Positions 9,165 to 18,075 of a stretch of DNA of 64,000 nt are shown here, piece by piece (positions within the stretch are counted from its first letter, which is position 1; each line of letters opens with the position of its first letter). A program made the position numbers and the translations under genes. Under the pieces are notes generated by a model. It ran no database searches and was not told the DNA's origin. It saw only the letters and a list, made by a program, of their open reading frames with translations. The DNA is from Fundidesulfovibrio magnetotacticus (GTDB lineage Bacteria; Desulfobacterota; Desulfovibrionia; Desulfovibrionales; Desulfovibrionaceae): NCBI RefSeq assembly GCF_013019105.1, contig NZ_BLTE01000012.1, positions 105,944-169,943 on the forward strand, given 5' to 3'.

Positions 9165-10268
9165 TTAGTTGGCTGGAGGTTTAGAGGCTACCATTGACCA
9201 CATGGTCCTGTTCACCATGGATAAAGTTAATAATTCAAGGTTATTTTCATTTGCCATATTGACCAGTTCGTCTCTGTAAAAGTGATAAGATATTGGGGCG
9301 TGAAGTAGGTCAAAGGATGCTTCATGGAACTTTTCGAAGCCGCCCCTGTACCATAACGTCAACAAGTCGTAATATGGCAAATTATTTAACTGCTCAGGAA
9401 AATATTTGGACAAGCCTTGGTAAGTAAGTGCGAGTGCGTAAAGTATTATTGCGGGCAAATATGAAAAAGACAATAAGACTTTGCTTGGTACGCGACGAGT
9501 GTATCTTTTGAAGGGTTCGACAATTTTTGTCATGATGAAATTGTTCTCGTGGCTGTATACGCATACGGAAATTATGCCATTGTCTTTTGTTTTGCTTGAC
9601 ATGTACGAGAAGGCCTGTCTGTTGTTGGATATGTGTTGCAGGGCATGGTCACAAATTGAAATGTCAATGTCAGAGCTTCTGACAGGGTTCTGATAAAAGT
9701 CTGCCATTAAGAGTATAAGTTTGTTATTCCACTGCTTGCATAGCTTTTGTATGTTAAAAATGTGTGAACCAATGTCGATCACAACTACACGTCTGGCATC
9801 CGAATTGAGTAGGTGGTATGATTCCCTGCCAGAACCTCCACAATATACGCATACTGTTTTGCCAGATACTAGTGAAGGATGAAGTCCGCAGAAGTTCCAA
9901 AATGCTTCCTTCCCCCAAAACCCATCGCTCTCGACAAGGTTGGTTGTTATTGGAAATGCCTTGCTAAATTGTTGGTTCCAATTCGAACCAGACTTGATAA
10001 TGTCAATGTGATATTCTTCCGAGCTGGCGGATGCCGATGATTTGTATTTCAGGTATGTTTTAAAATCGTCGGGCTGTAATAAATTTTTTGCAGATTCTAT
10101 TGGTGCCAGTATCATTACATGCTTTATAATTGGGTACCTGGCATGGCATTGATTGCATGTAGAAACGCCCTCAACTATTGATTCATCTTCGTCAGTGAAG
10201 TGCTCTTCTAGTTCTAAATCGGCATTGCAATGTATGCATTGGAGCAGTGATATGTCTTCTATTATCAT
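9165..10268 (-). CDS. Methyltransferase with N-terminal Trm112-like zinc ribbon
   Basis: A 367-residue protein. Residues 11-41 carry two CxxC pairs (CIHC at 11-14 and CNQC at 38-41) flanking an acidic stretch and followed by YPIIKHVMIL. This looks like the Trm112p-type zinc ribbon often fused to class I methyltransferases. The SAM-binding region follows with VCVYCGGSGRES at about residue 139, then VVVIDIGSH. ICDHALQHISNN resembles motif IV/post-I. The C-terminal 120 residues are hydrophobic and may bind a lipid-linked acceptor. It is encoded 6 bp after the large membrane protein gene. The domain assignment is good; the substrate is not known. Confidence 0.75.
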   Translation of the reverse strand: MIIEDISLLQCIHCNADLELEEHFTDEDESIVEGVSTCNQCHARYPIIKHVMILAPIESAKNLLQPDDFKTYLKYKSSASASSEEYHIDIIKSGSNWNQQFSKAFPITTNLVESDGFWGKEAFWNFCGLHPSLVSGKTVCVYCGGSGRESYHLLNSDARRVVVIDIGSHIFNIQKLCKQWNNKLILLMADFYQNPVRSSDIDISICDHALQHISNNRQAFSYMSSKTKDNGIISVCVYSHENNFIMTKIVEPFKRYTRRVPSKVLLSFSYLPAIILYALALTYQGLSKYFPEQLNNLPYYDLLTLWYRGGFEKFHEASFDLLHAPISYHFYRDELVNMANENNLELLTLSMVNRTMWSMVASKPPAN

Positions 10269-10274
10269 GATAAT

Positions 10275-12428
10275 TTAGTCAATCTGAAGTATAGCATAGC
10301 GTGTGTTCACTGCGACAAGCCTTAAATTATACAACTTTGCAATCTTGTTATAAAGATTATTGCTTAATATATAATAGTATTTGTTTGATGTCAAGGTTTT
10401 TTCGACGTGTCCATTGTTTGCAATAGAGTTAAGCTTTGACGTATATTCTTGAAATGTTACAGCGTCAGGATCTGAATAGTATGATGCTTCAAAATATGGT
10501 TTTTTCTGGGCAATTCCTGCGATGAGGGTTCTTGTACGATAATGTTCTGGATGGATCACAATAGAGTCTGCAGGAACTAAGTGTCTAGCCTGGTTGAGAA
10601 TGTCGTACAATTCTGGAGACATGTTTGCAGGTGGGTTTTCTTTAAAAAGTCTCTTGATGCTGTCGTGAAGTTCAGGTGAAAATTGCTTAAAAAGTTCAGG
10701 GATTGTGCTTGTGAGGTATTTATATTTCGCTTGGCCTACGTATGACGATACTGGCTCTTTAGAAGCGGGCATCATGAGGTATATAACAAATGGAAGTGCT
10801 AGGAGTATGTTTGCGGCAGTTGTTAATTTTGGCTTGATGTTAGCTGCGTAGTTTTTGGCTTTGCGCTTGACGATGTAGATTGTTGATATAAATGGAATTA
10901 AAGAGACATGGAACGCAACTATGGATATGGTAATGGCGCGTACTTCTGGTATAATGCTCGCCAAAATAAAGCCTGTAGCGGAATATGCAAGCAGCAGTCT
11001 GTTGTTTGGCTGTTGTTTGATGTGGTAAATCCTCCCGAGGAGGATGCTTAAGATGTTGTAGGTGTAAAAGAGAAAGAGGCACAAGGGTGTAAAAATTACA
11101 AAGAGGTAGATGTAGGTTGAGGTTGATGGATTCACCGCTGAAAAGGAAAGCTTTGTATTGTTGATTAGATCGATGAGGTAATGATTTTTTGAGACAGTAT
11201 TTAATATCCAGTGGTAAGGAGTGAATGTTTTTTCTGGGTTAAAGTTAGAGAGTGCTACATTTGATCCCCATACATAGAATGTGTAGTATGTCGCAATCGA
11301 GAATATGCCTGCAGTTGTCAGCAGGCCTAGTTTCGTCTTGTTTGTTTGGCTAGACGAGAGTATCTTGTGGACAACTAGTATGGTGCAATAGTATGCTCCC
11401 GTGGGGAGGCGCGTGCAAATTGTTGCCGCCGGTATAACAATGTGTGTTATTATGTTTGATGCTTTGTTGTCCTCGTTATTTAATAATGCTATTCCGCCCA
11501 GCACTAAAATTTCAGCGAAAAACTGGGAGAAATAGGCTGTAGTTATGAATTCAGCCCCGGTTAGAGGTTCTCGAGCGAATAGAAATATGTATAAAGTAAG
11601 GAGATAGTATCTTTTAGGGATGGAGGCTGTTTTGCAAAGGCACCCGATAGCTATGATGAGAGGTAAAAAGCCGATAGCATAGATTGAGTAGATGGTGTAA
11701 TAGTGTGTGGGCTGGTTGAATATATGGCAGAAAACTACTCCTATTAAATTTGCGCCAATGTGGTATGATAAAAGTTGTGAGGCGGTTTCAGAATATCTGA
11801 TATATAAAGGGAATTTGCTCGCAAGTTCATGGGTGAAACTAGAGGCTGTTAGATAGTGTTCGTCAAAGCCAATGGGGATCGTGGTGTAAGAGTATCCTGT
11901 TGTTGAAAATAAGAATGCACAAACGAAAATGATGAAAATAATTCCTTGTGATGTGCTTATGGATGAAAGGTCTGTTTCAATTTTTTTTAAGAGTGACGCA
12001 ATGAGTTTTCGTTTTTCACGAAATAGAAAGATTGTGCAAAATGCAAGCGGTGTAAAGTAGAGTTCTTTAGTGGTGTATATTCCTAAAAAGTAGGCTCCAA
12101 GGTTAAGTGTGTAGCCAATTGCTGAAGCCTTGAATGTGCATATGAAATGGTTTCCGGATTGCCTGGGGCTTGTCGAGAGAATCGCAAGGCCAGGCACCAA
12201 CCAAAAGATGATGTAATAACCGAGTCCAAAGAGTAGTGTGTTCGCTGGAATTTTGAAAATGTACGCATAAATCTCGAATGTGCATAATATGGAGAGGGCG
12301 AAAAGGATCGGCTTTCGGTGAGTTGTTTGTGTGTTCTTGCCTTTTGTTGTTGTTTTGGTGGGATAGTTGTTGTGGCCAGTTACTTTAGAGCAAGATGAGG
12401 GCCGCGGTTGATCGTTTATGTTGAGCAT
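10275..12428 (-). CDS. Large polytopic membrane protein, possible GT-C glycosyltransferase or polymerase
   Basis: 717 residues with a polar, serine/threonine-rich N-terminus (about 35 residues). At least ten hydrophobic segments then fill residues 40-555, and a roughly 160-residue soluble C-terminal domain ends in IARLYNLRLVAVNTRYAI-type sequence. Size and topology match GT-C glycosyltransferases (PMT/ArnT-like) or O-antigen polymerases (Wzy), both of which act on polyprenyl-linked sugars at the periplasmic face. I cannot see a clear acidic D/E-rich first loop to decide between them. It is the first gene of the AT-rich island in transcription order. The partner GT2 gene with C-terminal helices in the same island supports a GT-C role (inference). 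Confidence 0.6.
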   Translation of the reverse strand: MLNINDQPRPSSCSKVTGHNNYPTKTTTKGKNTQTTHRKPILFALSILCTFEIYAYIFKIPANTLLFGLGYYIIFWLVPGLAILSTSPRQSGNHFICTFKASAIGYTLNLGAYFLGIYTTKELYFTPLAFCTIFLFREKRKLIASLLKKIETDLSSISTSQGIIFIIFVCAFLFSTTGYSYTTIPIGFDEHYLTASSFTHELASKFPLYIRYSETASQLLSYHIGANLIGVVFCHIFNQPTHYYTIYSIYAIGFLPLIIAIGCLCKTASIPKRYYLLTLYIFLFAREPLTGAEFITTAYFSQFFAEILVLGGIALLNNEDNKASNIITHIVIPAATICTRLPTGAYYCTILVVHKILSSSQTNKTKLGLLTTAGIFSIATYYTFYVWGSNVALSNFNPEKTFTPYHWILNTVSKNHYLIDLINNTKLSFSAVNPSTSTYIYLFVIFTPLCLFLFYTYNILSILLGRIYHIKQQPNNRLLLAYSATGFILASIIPEVRAITISIVAFHVSLIPFISTIYIVKRKAKNYAANIKPKLTTAANILLALPFVIYLMMPASKEPVSSYVGQAKYKYLTSTIPELFKQFSPELHDSIKRLFKENPPANMSPELYDILNQARHLVPADSIVIHPEHYRTRTLIAGIAQKKPYFEASYYSDPDAVTFQEYTSKLNSIANNGHVEKTLTSNKYYYILSNNLYNKIAKLYNLRLVAVNTRYAILQID

Positions 12429-12460
12429 TTTAGTACAACATCATGGATGCTAAATGGATT

Positions 12461-13438
12461 TCAAAAGTTGTTGGTGAAGTGATCGGCATACCAGGCCAGG
12501 GTGCGCTCCAGGCCCGCCTCGAAGCCCACCTTAGGGGAGGCGCCCAGGGCCCTCACCTTGGCGATGTCCGGGCAGCGCCGGGGTGTACCGCCGGGGCGCA
12601 GGGGCCCGGGAACCACCGTGACCTTGATCCCGTACACGCGGGCCATGGCCTCCACAAGGTCCAGGATGGAGCGCTCGGCCGTGTCGCCTATGTGGTAGAT
12701 CTCCCCGGCCCCACCCTTCTCGGCGCACGCGATGATCTGCTCCACGGCGTCGTCCACGAAGCAGAAGGCGCGCGTCTCGGTGCCCTGGCCCTGGATGGGC
12801 AGGTCGATAGCCTTCTTCGTGAAGCCCGCCGAGAGGTCGAACATCTTGCGGGCCAGCTCGGGGACCACGTGCTCGAAGCCCATGTCCGGGCCGAAGACGT
12901 TGTGGGGCCTGAAGATCACGCCCTCCACGGAGGAGGCCCGCAGGTAGTTGAGCGTGAGCAGCTCGCTGATGATCTTGCCGCCCGCGTAGGAGTAGCGGGG
13001 GTTGGTCACGTCGGGCAGGAGGATGCGCTCGGTCTCGTCGGTGGGCACGCGCTCGGGGGTCTGGTAGACCTCGGAGGAGGAGGCCAGCACGTAGCGCTTC
13101 ACGCCCTTCTCCAGGGCGGCCTTGAGCGTGGAGAGCGCGCCGCGCGTTCCCACGTCCAGCACCTGGTCGGGTATTTCGTAGAAGTGTCGCGTGCCGTTGA
13201 TGAAGGCCAGATGGTGCACGGTGTGCACGCCCTCGGTGGCACGGGCCACCTGGGCCTCGTCGCGGATGTCGCCCTCCACCATTTCCAGCGCGCCCTTGGC
13301 CGTGGCGAGGCGGTGGTTGCGCCCCCGGAAGTTGTTGTCGAAGACGCGCACGGCGTGGCCACGGTCCAGGAGGGCCAGGGTGAGGGCCGAGCCGATGAAG
13401 CCCGTGCCGCCGGTGACGAGTTGCAGGGGACGCGTCAT
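12461..13438 (-). CDS. NAD-dependent epimerase/dehydratase (extended SDR, nucleotide-sugar type)
   Basis: A 325-residue extended short-chain dehydrogenase. The NAD-binding loop GGTGFIG lies at 10-16, Asp35 follows beta-2 (VFDNN), the catalytic serine region is ASSSEVY at 119-125, and the YxxxK dyad is Tyr151 and Lys155 (YAGGK). It resembles UDP-glucose 4-epimerase and related enzymes. It probably acts on an NDP-sugar used by this locus, but sequence alone does not separate epimerase from dehydratase. The gene ends right at the edge of the AT-rich island and is itself GC-rich. The upstream dehydrogenase fusion ends 10 bp before its ATG, so the two are co-transcribed. Confidence 0.87.
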   Translation of the reverse strand: MTRPLQLVTGGTGFIGSALTLALLDRGHAVRVFDNNFRGRNHRLATAKGALEMVEGDIRDEAQVARATEGVHTVHHLAFINGTRHFYEIPDQVLDVGTRGALSTLKAALEKGVKRYVLASSSEVYQTPERVPTDETERILLPDVTNPRYSYAGGKIISELLTLNYLRASSVEGVIFRPHNVFGPDMGFEHVVPELARKMFDLSAGFTKKAIDLPIQGQGTETRAFCFVDDAVEQIIACAEKGGAGEIYHIGDTAERSILDLVEAMARVYGIKVTVVPGPLRPGGTPRRCPDIAKVRALGASPKVGFEAGLERTLAWYADHFTNNF

Positions 13439-13448
13439 AAAGGCGCTC

Positions 13449-15149
13449 CTAGCGGCCCACGCCCACGGCGGCGTAGAGGATGCCGTGGGGAGCCTGGGAC
13501 TTGAGATGGGGAAACATGCGCCAGGCGTCGTAGAACACGGTGGGCCGGGCGGCGAGGCCGAAGAGTCTGGGGAGGTCCCAGCGAAGGTAGGAGGGGTGGT
13601 TGTTCATCACGAACACTACGTCGGCGTCCTTGAACCCCTCCTCGATCGACACGGGACCGGCTCCCAGCGCGGCGATCTCCTCCGGCGGCACAAGGGGATC
13701 GTAGCCCTGCACGTTGGGGCAGCGGGCCAGGAGTTCGCGCAGGAAGAAAAGGGTGGTGGAGTCGCGGGTGTCGCTGGTCTCGGGGTGTCCCTTGAAGGCG
13801 AACCCGGCCACGAAGGCCTTGCAGGAGGCCAGGTCCTTGCCCTGGGCCGCCAGCATGGTCCCGGCCCTGCCCACGATGTCCGCGGGCCCGGCCTCGTTGA
13901 CCCGGCGGGCCGAGGCGATGAGCGGGGCCTCCAGGCCGTGTTCCTGGAAAACGGCGCTCAGGATGTAGGGGTCCTTGGTGAGGCAGGGGCCGCCCACGCC
14001 GGGGGAGGGGCGCGGGATGTCGTTGCGGTCGTAGTTGAGGTTCACCGCGTCGATGATGGCGTGGATGTCCAGGCCGAGGGGTTCGGCCACCTGGGCCACC
14101 TGGTTGGCGAAGGCGAAGCGCACGTCGCGGTAGACGTTGTCCATGAGCTTGCACATCTCGGCCGCCTCCAGGCCGTCCACGCGCACGATGGTGGGCGTGT
14201 ATTCGTTGAAGAGGCGGCTGGCCAGCTCGGCGCTGCGTTCGTCGAGCCCGCCCACGATCTGGGGCAGGTGGGTGAGCTCCTTGAGCGCGCGGCCCTCGGC
14301 GGTTCGCTCGGGGCAGTAGGCCACGTGGAAGTCCTGTCCGGCCTTGAGGCCGCTCACGGCCTCCAGTTCGGGGATGACCACCCGGCGCGTGGTGCCCACC
14401 TGCACGGTGGAGCGCAGGATCACCAGGGCGTCGCGGGAGAGGGAGCGGCCCACGGCCGTGGCGGCCTTGCGGATGTAGTCCAGCCCGGGCTTCTTGGTGG
14501 CGGGGTCCACGGGGGTGCCCACGGTGATGATGAAGATGTCGGCGTTCACCTGGGCCAGGCTGTCCACCAGGCGCAGGCGTTTGCCCACGTGCCGGTCCAG
14601 GAAGCCCTGGATGCCGGTCTCGAAGAAGGGGGGCTCCTTGGCGGCCAGCTTGTCCAGCAGGGGGCGGTTCACGTCGAACCCGGCCACGGTGAAGCCGTGC
14701 TCGGCCAGCACCAGGGCCAGGGTGAGGCCCACGTAGCCCAGGCCCAGGATGGCCACGGACTTCTGCCGAATGTTCAGGAAGCCGTATTCGGAGCTGGCCA
14801 GGTCGATGAGGCCGGTGAGCCTGCCGTGGGCGTCCACCTGCGGGATCAGGTTGATCTTGCGCCCGATGAGCTTCTTGGCCTCGTGCACGTCCACGTCGTG
14901 CCCCACGGTGACGGGGTCGGCGTTGAGGTGTCCGCGCGCGGGCGCGTCCAGGGGGACGCCGGCGCGCACGAGGCGTAGCACGTCGCCCTGGGTAAGGATG
15001 CCCATGAGGCGGTCGTTGTCGTCCAGGCAGAAGGCCACGCGGCGTCCGCCGGCCAGTATGCGGTCGATGGCCTCGGCCAGGGTTCCGGCGGGGCCGAACA
15101 TCATCTTGCGAAGCGATGGGTCCATGGTGTGGGTGCCGTCCTTTGTCAC
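13449..15149 (-). CDS. CBS-domain / UDP-sugar 6-dehydrogenase fusion
   Basis: 566 residues in two parts. Residues 10-120 form a CBS pair (LMGILTQGDVLRL and INLIPQVDAHGRLTGLID, with an intervening DPVTV). Residues 130-566 are a UDP-glucose/UDP-ManNAc dehydrogenase: Rossmann loop GLGYVG at 136-141, Lys334 in EMCKLMDN, and the catalytic cysteine Cys389 in GVGGPCLTKDP. Such enzymes oxidise an NDP-sugar C6 alcohol to a uronic acid with two NAD+. GKIN at residues 97-100 lies inside CBS2. The GTG start at 15149 overlaps the upstream stop by 4 bp and has AAGGA upstream; an ATG at 15125 is an alternative. CBS pairs usually sense adenine nucleotides, so allosteric control of uronate synthesis is inferred. 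The fusion is uncommon. Confidence 0.88.
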   Translation of the reverse strand: MTKDGTHTMDPSLRKMMFGPAGTLAEAIDRILAGGRRVAFCLDDNDRLMGILTQGDVLRLVRAGVPLDAPARGHLNADPVTVGHDVDVHEAKKLIGRKINLIPQVDAHGRLTGLIDLASSEYGFLNIRQKSVAILGLGYVGLTLALVLAEHGFTVAGFDVNRPLLDKLAAKEPPFFETGIQGFLDRHVGKRLRLVDSLAQVNADIFIITVGTPVDPATKKPGLDYIRKAATAVGRSLSRDALVILRSTVQVGTTRRVVIPELEAVSGLKAGQDFHVAYCPERTAEGRALKELTHLPQIVGGLDERSAELASRLFNEYTPTIVRVDGLEAAEMCKLMDNVYRDVRFAFANQVAQVAEPLGLDIHAIIDAVNLNYDRNDIPRPSPGVGGPCLTKDPYILSAVFQEHGLEAPLIASARRVNEAGPADIVGRAGTMLAAQGKDLASCKAFVAGFAFKGHPETSDTRDSTTLFFLRELLARCPNVQGYDPLVPPEEIAALGAGPVSIEEGFKDADVVFVMNNHPSYLRWDLPRLFGLAARPTVFYDAWRMFPHLKSQAPHGILYAAVGVGR

Positions 15150-16003
15150 AGGGCGTCCTTAATGACTTCGAGCGTCCGACGCAACACCGCAGGAGGGAGC
15201 CTGCGCGACTCCAGGGTGAACACGGCCCTCGTGCCCCGCAGCCTGGGCAGCACGTCCAGCTGCCAGTCGCCGCGCTCCAGGGGCAGGTGGTCGTCGGCGA
15301 GGCCGGTGTTGGCCGAGAGGTGCACCTCGCGCAGGCGGGGGGCCAGCGTGTCCAGCAGGCGGTCCAGCTCCCGGTCGCGGTCGAAGCCCAGCACCCGGGC
15401 CGAGACGTTCCAGTGCCCCAGGTCCAGCAGGAAGCCCGTCCCGGCGGGCAGGGCGTCGAAGGTCTCCAGGAGTTCCCGGCGGGTGTTGCACAGGCTGGTC
15501 ACCTCGCCGGGCTTGGGGAAGAGGTTCTCCACAACCAGGGGGATGCCCGCGACGTCGGCCAGGGCCTGGAGCCTGGGGAAATTGGCCAGGAACCGCGAAA
15601 GGGTTTTTTCCATGGAGGCCTGCTCGCCGTCGAAGGCGAAGTGGCCGTCGGGCAGCTCGCGGCCGTCGCGGCGGTAGCCCGGGTGGAACGACCAGTGGGG
15701 GGCTCCGGCCAGGGCGCAGGCGGCCAGGGCGTCGCGGGCCAGGTCAAGGCAGCGCTCCAGGATCGCGGGATCGGCCGTTGCGAAGTTGAGCACGAAGGGC
15801 GCGGGCGGGGGCGGATAGTAGTTGTGCACGAGCACATGGCGCACTCCGGCGACGTGCACGGCCCGGGCCAGGGCGGAGAAGCCCTCCAGGTCCATGGGCG
15901 GGCCTCCGCTGAACTCCACGGCCTCGATGCCCTCCAGGTCCGGGAGACGGGCGGGGTCCACGAGGGGCTCGGGAAAGACGGTGGTGGAGACGGCAATCGT
16001 CAT
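15146..16003 (-). CDS. Sugar-phosphate isomerase/epimerase-like TIM-barrel protein
   Basis: About 285 residues from the ATG at 16003, which has AAGGAG seven bases upstream. The sequence shows the xylose isomerase-like (AP endonuclease family 2) pattern: HNYYPPP early, SFHPGY mid-protein, LVVENLFPKPG with the metal-binding glutamate, LLDLGHWNVSAR with Asp and His, EVHLSANTG, and a late glutamate in FTLESR. These folds bind one or two divalent metals and isomerise or epimerise small sugars and inositols. Its neighbours are nucleotide-sugar enzymes, so a sugar substrate is likely, but none can be named. The reading frame extends upstream of 16003, but the upstream ATG lacks a ribosome site. Confidence 0.75.
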   Translation of the reverse strand: MTIAVSTTVFPEPLVDPARLPDLEGIEAVEFSGGPPMDLEGFSALARAVHVAGVRHVLVHNYYPPPPAPFVLNFATADPAILERCLDLARDALAACALAGAPHWSFHPGYRRDGRELPDGHFAFDGEQASMEKTLSRFLANFPRLQALADVAGIPLVVENLFPKPGEVTSLCNTRRELLETFDALPAGTGFLLDLGHWNVSARVLGFDRDRELDRLLDTLAPRLREVHLSANTGLADDHLPLERGDWQLDVLPRLRGTRAVFTLESRRLPPAVLRRTLEVIKDAL

Positions 16004-16031
16004 GGTAAGCTCCTTGCGGGGCGAGGCGCGT

Positions 16032-16997
16032 CTAGCGGGCGAGCCTGGCCTCAAGGGCCGGGTGGGAGAGGGTTTTTCCGTAGGGGGTGCGTCCTGGCTG
16101 GAGGGACGTGACGGGTTTTCCCGCTGCCAGGGCCGCGTGGAGGGCCGTGGAGGTCATGCCGTAGACGTGGTCGGCGGCGGCCAAAAGCTCTTCCAGGGGT
16201 CCCTCGGCCAGCACGGCGCGCCCGGCCAGGAAGGCTTCCATCTCGGCGCGGTTTTGCCTGGGGTGGAGTTTCACGGCGGCAGCCTCTCCCGGGGCCGTGT
16301 GGCAGGCGAGAAAGACCTCCAGGGCCGTGAACTCGTCGTAGCCCGGGTCCAGGCGGTTGGTGCGGTAATAGTCCTGGCGCACGGGCTCGGTGAGGAAAAG
16401 GCGCAGGGTGCGGCCCTCGGCCCCCAGGACGCGGCGCAGCTCCCGGCGGCGCTCGGCGCTCACGGCGCGCACGGCCAGAGCCTGCTCCTCCAGAGCGGGG
16501 TGGCCCAGCACGAACACACGCTCCGCCAGGTCCGGCGGGGCCACGTCGGCCAGGGCCTCCAGGACCAAGCCCTTCTGGTAGGCGTCGATGACGCCGATGC
16601 GCCCGGGCAGGGCGGTCTCGCCGGTGTCCGGGTCCACGAAGTTCACGCGGTGGTTCTTCCAGGAGTCGAAGGCGAAGAGCGTGGGCAGGCCCATGGCCCG
16701 GCAGGCCGGGAGCATGGCCCGGTTGCGGTGGAATTCGCTGCGCGCCGCGTAGAGCAGAAGCCGCGCCCCGGCGGCCTGCTCCAGGCTGTCGATGCGCGCC
16801 GCGCCCATGGGGGGCGCGGCGTTGGCCGCGCACCAGCCTTCCAGCAGGCAGTCCACGCGGACGCCCAGGTCCAGGAGCCTGCGGCCCAGGCGCGAGAGCA
16901 CGGCCCAGCCGCCGGGGTCGCAGCACAGGAGCACGGCGTGGTCCACGCCCGCGAAGGCGCGCTCGGAGTCGTTTCCGTGCTCAGCCTGCCTGGACAT
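16032..16997 (-). CDS. Predicted GT-B-like polysaccharide transferase, unassigned
   Basis: A 321-residue protein without a named signature. It has LLCCDPGGWAVLSRLGRRLL near the N-terminus, FAFDSWKNHRVNF in the middle, FLTEPVRQDYY, then a VKLHPRQ element and MTSTALHAALAAGKPVTSLQPG near the C-terminus. The KLHPRx plus SSTxxxAALAxGKP pattern is typical of the donor-binding half of surface-polysaccharide transferases (CDP-glycerol transferase or polysialyltransferase-like). The protein from 29164-30108 has the same layout (FLDHWDYY, LRLHPTE, GVESAALVAGL), so they are probably distant paralogs. The ATG at 16997 overlaps the upstream radical SAM gene by 17 bp. Function is inferred. Confidence 0.6.
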   Translation of the reverse strand: MSRQAEHGNDSERAFAGVDHAVLLCCDPGGWAVLSRLGRRLLDLGVRVDCLLEGWCAANAAPPMGAARIDSLEQAAGARLLLYAARSEFHRNRAMLPACRAMGLPTLFAFDSWKNHRVNFVDPDTGETALPGRIGVIDAYQKGLVLEALADVAPPDLAERVFVLGHPALEEQALAVRAVSAERRRELRRVLGAEGRTLRLFLTEPVRQDYYRTNRLDPGYDEFTALEVFLACHTAPGEAAAVKLHPRQNRAEMEAFLAGRAVLAEGPLEELLAAADHVYGMTSTALHAALAAGKPVTSLQPGRTPYGKTLSHPALEARLAR

Positions 16998-18051
16998 TCT
17001 TGAGGATGGCCGCGAACTCCCGGGAAAAGACCACGTGGAAGTCCTGCGTGAAGGAGTCCAGGCCTTTGTAGGTGTCGGGCGCGGAGGGGATCTCGCAGGT
17101 CTCGCAGGGGTAGTCCACGCTGCGGCAGTAGGAGAACTCGCGGTCCAGGTGGGACTGGCGGAAGCGCAGCATGGCCTCGGAGTTCCAGACGTTCATGAGG
17201 TCGTAGTCGGGGTCGTCGGCGTTGCCCACGTTGAAGTTGGTCTTGAAGTCGTAGGGGCAGGGGTTGATGGTGCCGTCGAGCCGGTAGGACAGGAAGAACC
17301 AGGGGAAGGCGCAGCCCGAGTGGCGGGTGAAGTCCTTGCCGCCAAGCTTGGCCTTGATGGAATCGAGGGACTCGTCGGCCATGCGGGAGTCGCCCTGGAT
17401 GGAGTAGAGGGGGGTGACGAAGGCCCGGTCCACCCTGGGGGTCCAGAACTTCACGAACTCCGCGCTCTCGTGGCGGTTGATGCTCGACTCCACGCTCATG
17501 ACGTTGATGTAGCAGCGCGAGCCATACTCCTTGTTGAGCTCCACCAGCCCCAGGAGGTTGGCCTTCACCTTGTCGTAGAGGTCCACGCCGGTGATCTGTT
17601 TGTAGGTCTCGCGGGAGTGGGCGTGCAGGGAGAACTGGATCTTGCGGATGCCCGCCTTGAGGAGCTTGCGGGCGTAAGCCTCGTCGAGCAGGCCGCCGTT
17701 GGAAATGATGGCGCAGCTCATGCCCTTGCTGGAGGCGTATTCCACGAAATCCGGGAGCTGGCGGTTCATGAGGGGTTCGCCGCGCCCGATGAGGTTGATG
17801 GGGGCCTTCACGTGGTATTTGGCCAGGGAGTCCAGGATCACGCGCCAGCGCTCCATGGGCATGTAGCCCTGGTCGCCGCGCAGGGCCTTGTCGGTGCACA
17901 TGGCGCACTTGAGGAAGCACTTGTTGGTGGGTTCCACATAGATGTGGTTGGGCGGCACGGGGCAGAAGGCCTGCCGGTCCAGGATGGCCTGGCGGCGCCG
18001 CATTTCTTCCTTGAGGGTGTCTTCCAGGAGGTCCTGAAGTCTGATGGCCAT
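16981..18051 (-). CDS. Radical SAM/SPASM domain protein
   Basis: 356 residues with the radical SAM motif at Cys45, Cys49 and Cys52 (NKCFLKCAMC). A GRGEPL stretch follows at about 91-96, corresponding to the GGEPL SAM-binding motif. A C-terminal cysteine-rich SPASM-like region contains CPYD, CRSVDYPCETC and an earlier Cys in CAFPWFF. SPASM proteins bind extra 4Fe-4S clusters and include peptide maturases, dehydrogenases and several sugar-locus enzymes. It lacks a cobalamin-binding domain, unlike the other radical SAM proteins nearby. It is flanked by a predicted transferase and a hexapeptide acyltransferase, so a sugar oxidation or dehydration role is possible. The ATG at 18051 is preceded by a GGACCGATCAC sequence. 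Confidence 0.85.
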   Translation of the reverse strand: MAIRLQDLLEDTLKEEMRRRQAILDRQAFCPVPPNHIYVEPTNKCFLKCAMCTDKALRGDQGYMPMERWRVILDSLAKYHVKAPINLIGRGEPLMNRQLPDFVEYASSKGMSCAIISNGGLLDEAYARKLLKAGIRKIQFSLHAHSRETYKQITGVDLYDKVKANLLGLVELNKEYGSRCYINVMSVESSINRHESAEFVKFWTPRVDRAFVTPLYSIQGDSRMADESLDSIKAKLGGKDFTRHSGCAFPWFFLSYRLDGTINPCPYDFKTNFNVGNADDPDYDLMNVWNSEAMLRFRQSHLDREFSYCRSVDYPCETCEIPSAPDTYKGLDSFTQDFHVVFSREFAAILKNVQAG

Positions 18052-18075
18052 GTGATCGGTCCTTGGAGCCCGGCG

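Larger units (their letters stand above)
4527..12460. other. AT-rich island inside the GC-rich glycan locus
   Basis: Between the ATG of the aminotransferase (4526) and the 3' end of the epimerase gene (12461) the DNA is conspicuously AT-rich, roughly 40 percent GC by eye against well over 60 percent on both sides. Codon use follows the same shift, with frequent AAA, AAT and ATT codons. The island contains six complete genes, all on the minus strand and tightly packed: two B12-type radical SAM proteins, a GT2 glycosyltransferase, two methyltransferases and a large membrane protein. I see no transposase, integrase, tRNA or obvious direct repeats at its borders. The borders coincide with gene boundaries, as in homologous-recombination cassette exchange at O-antigen loci. 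The exact composition is an estimate. Confidence 0.85.

Noticed and set aside
4527..12460. Integrated prophage or transposon as the cause of the AT-rich island
   Set aside because: No integrase, transposase, terminal repeats or tRNA target are visible; every gene fits glycan assembly.
13191..14978. Plus-strand frame of 595 codons over the dehydrogenase fusion
   Set aside because: It lies opposite an enzyme with complete active-site motifs and has no recognisable domain.
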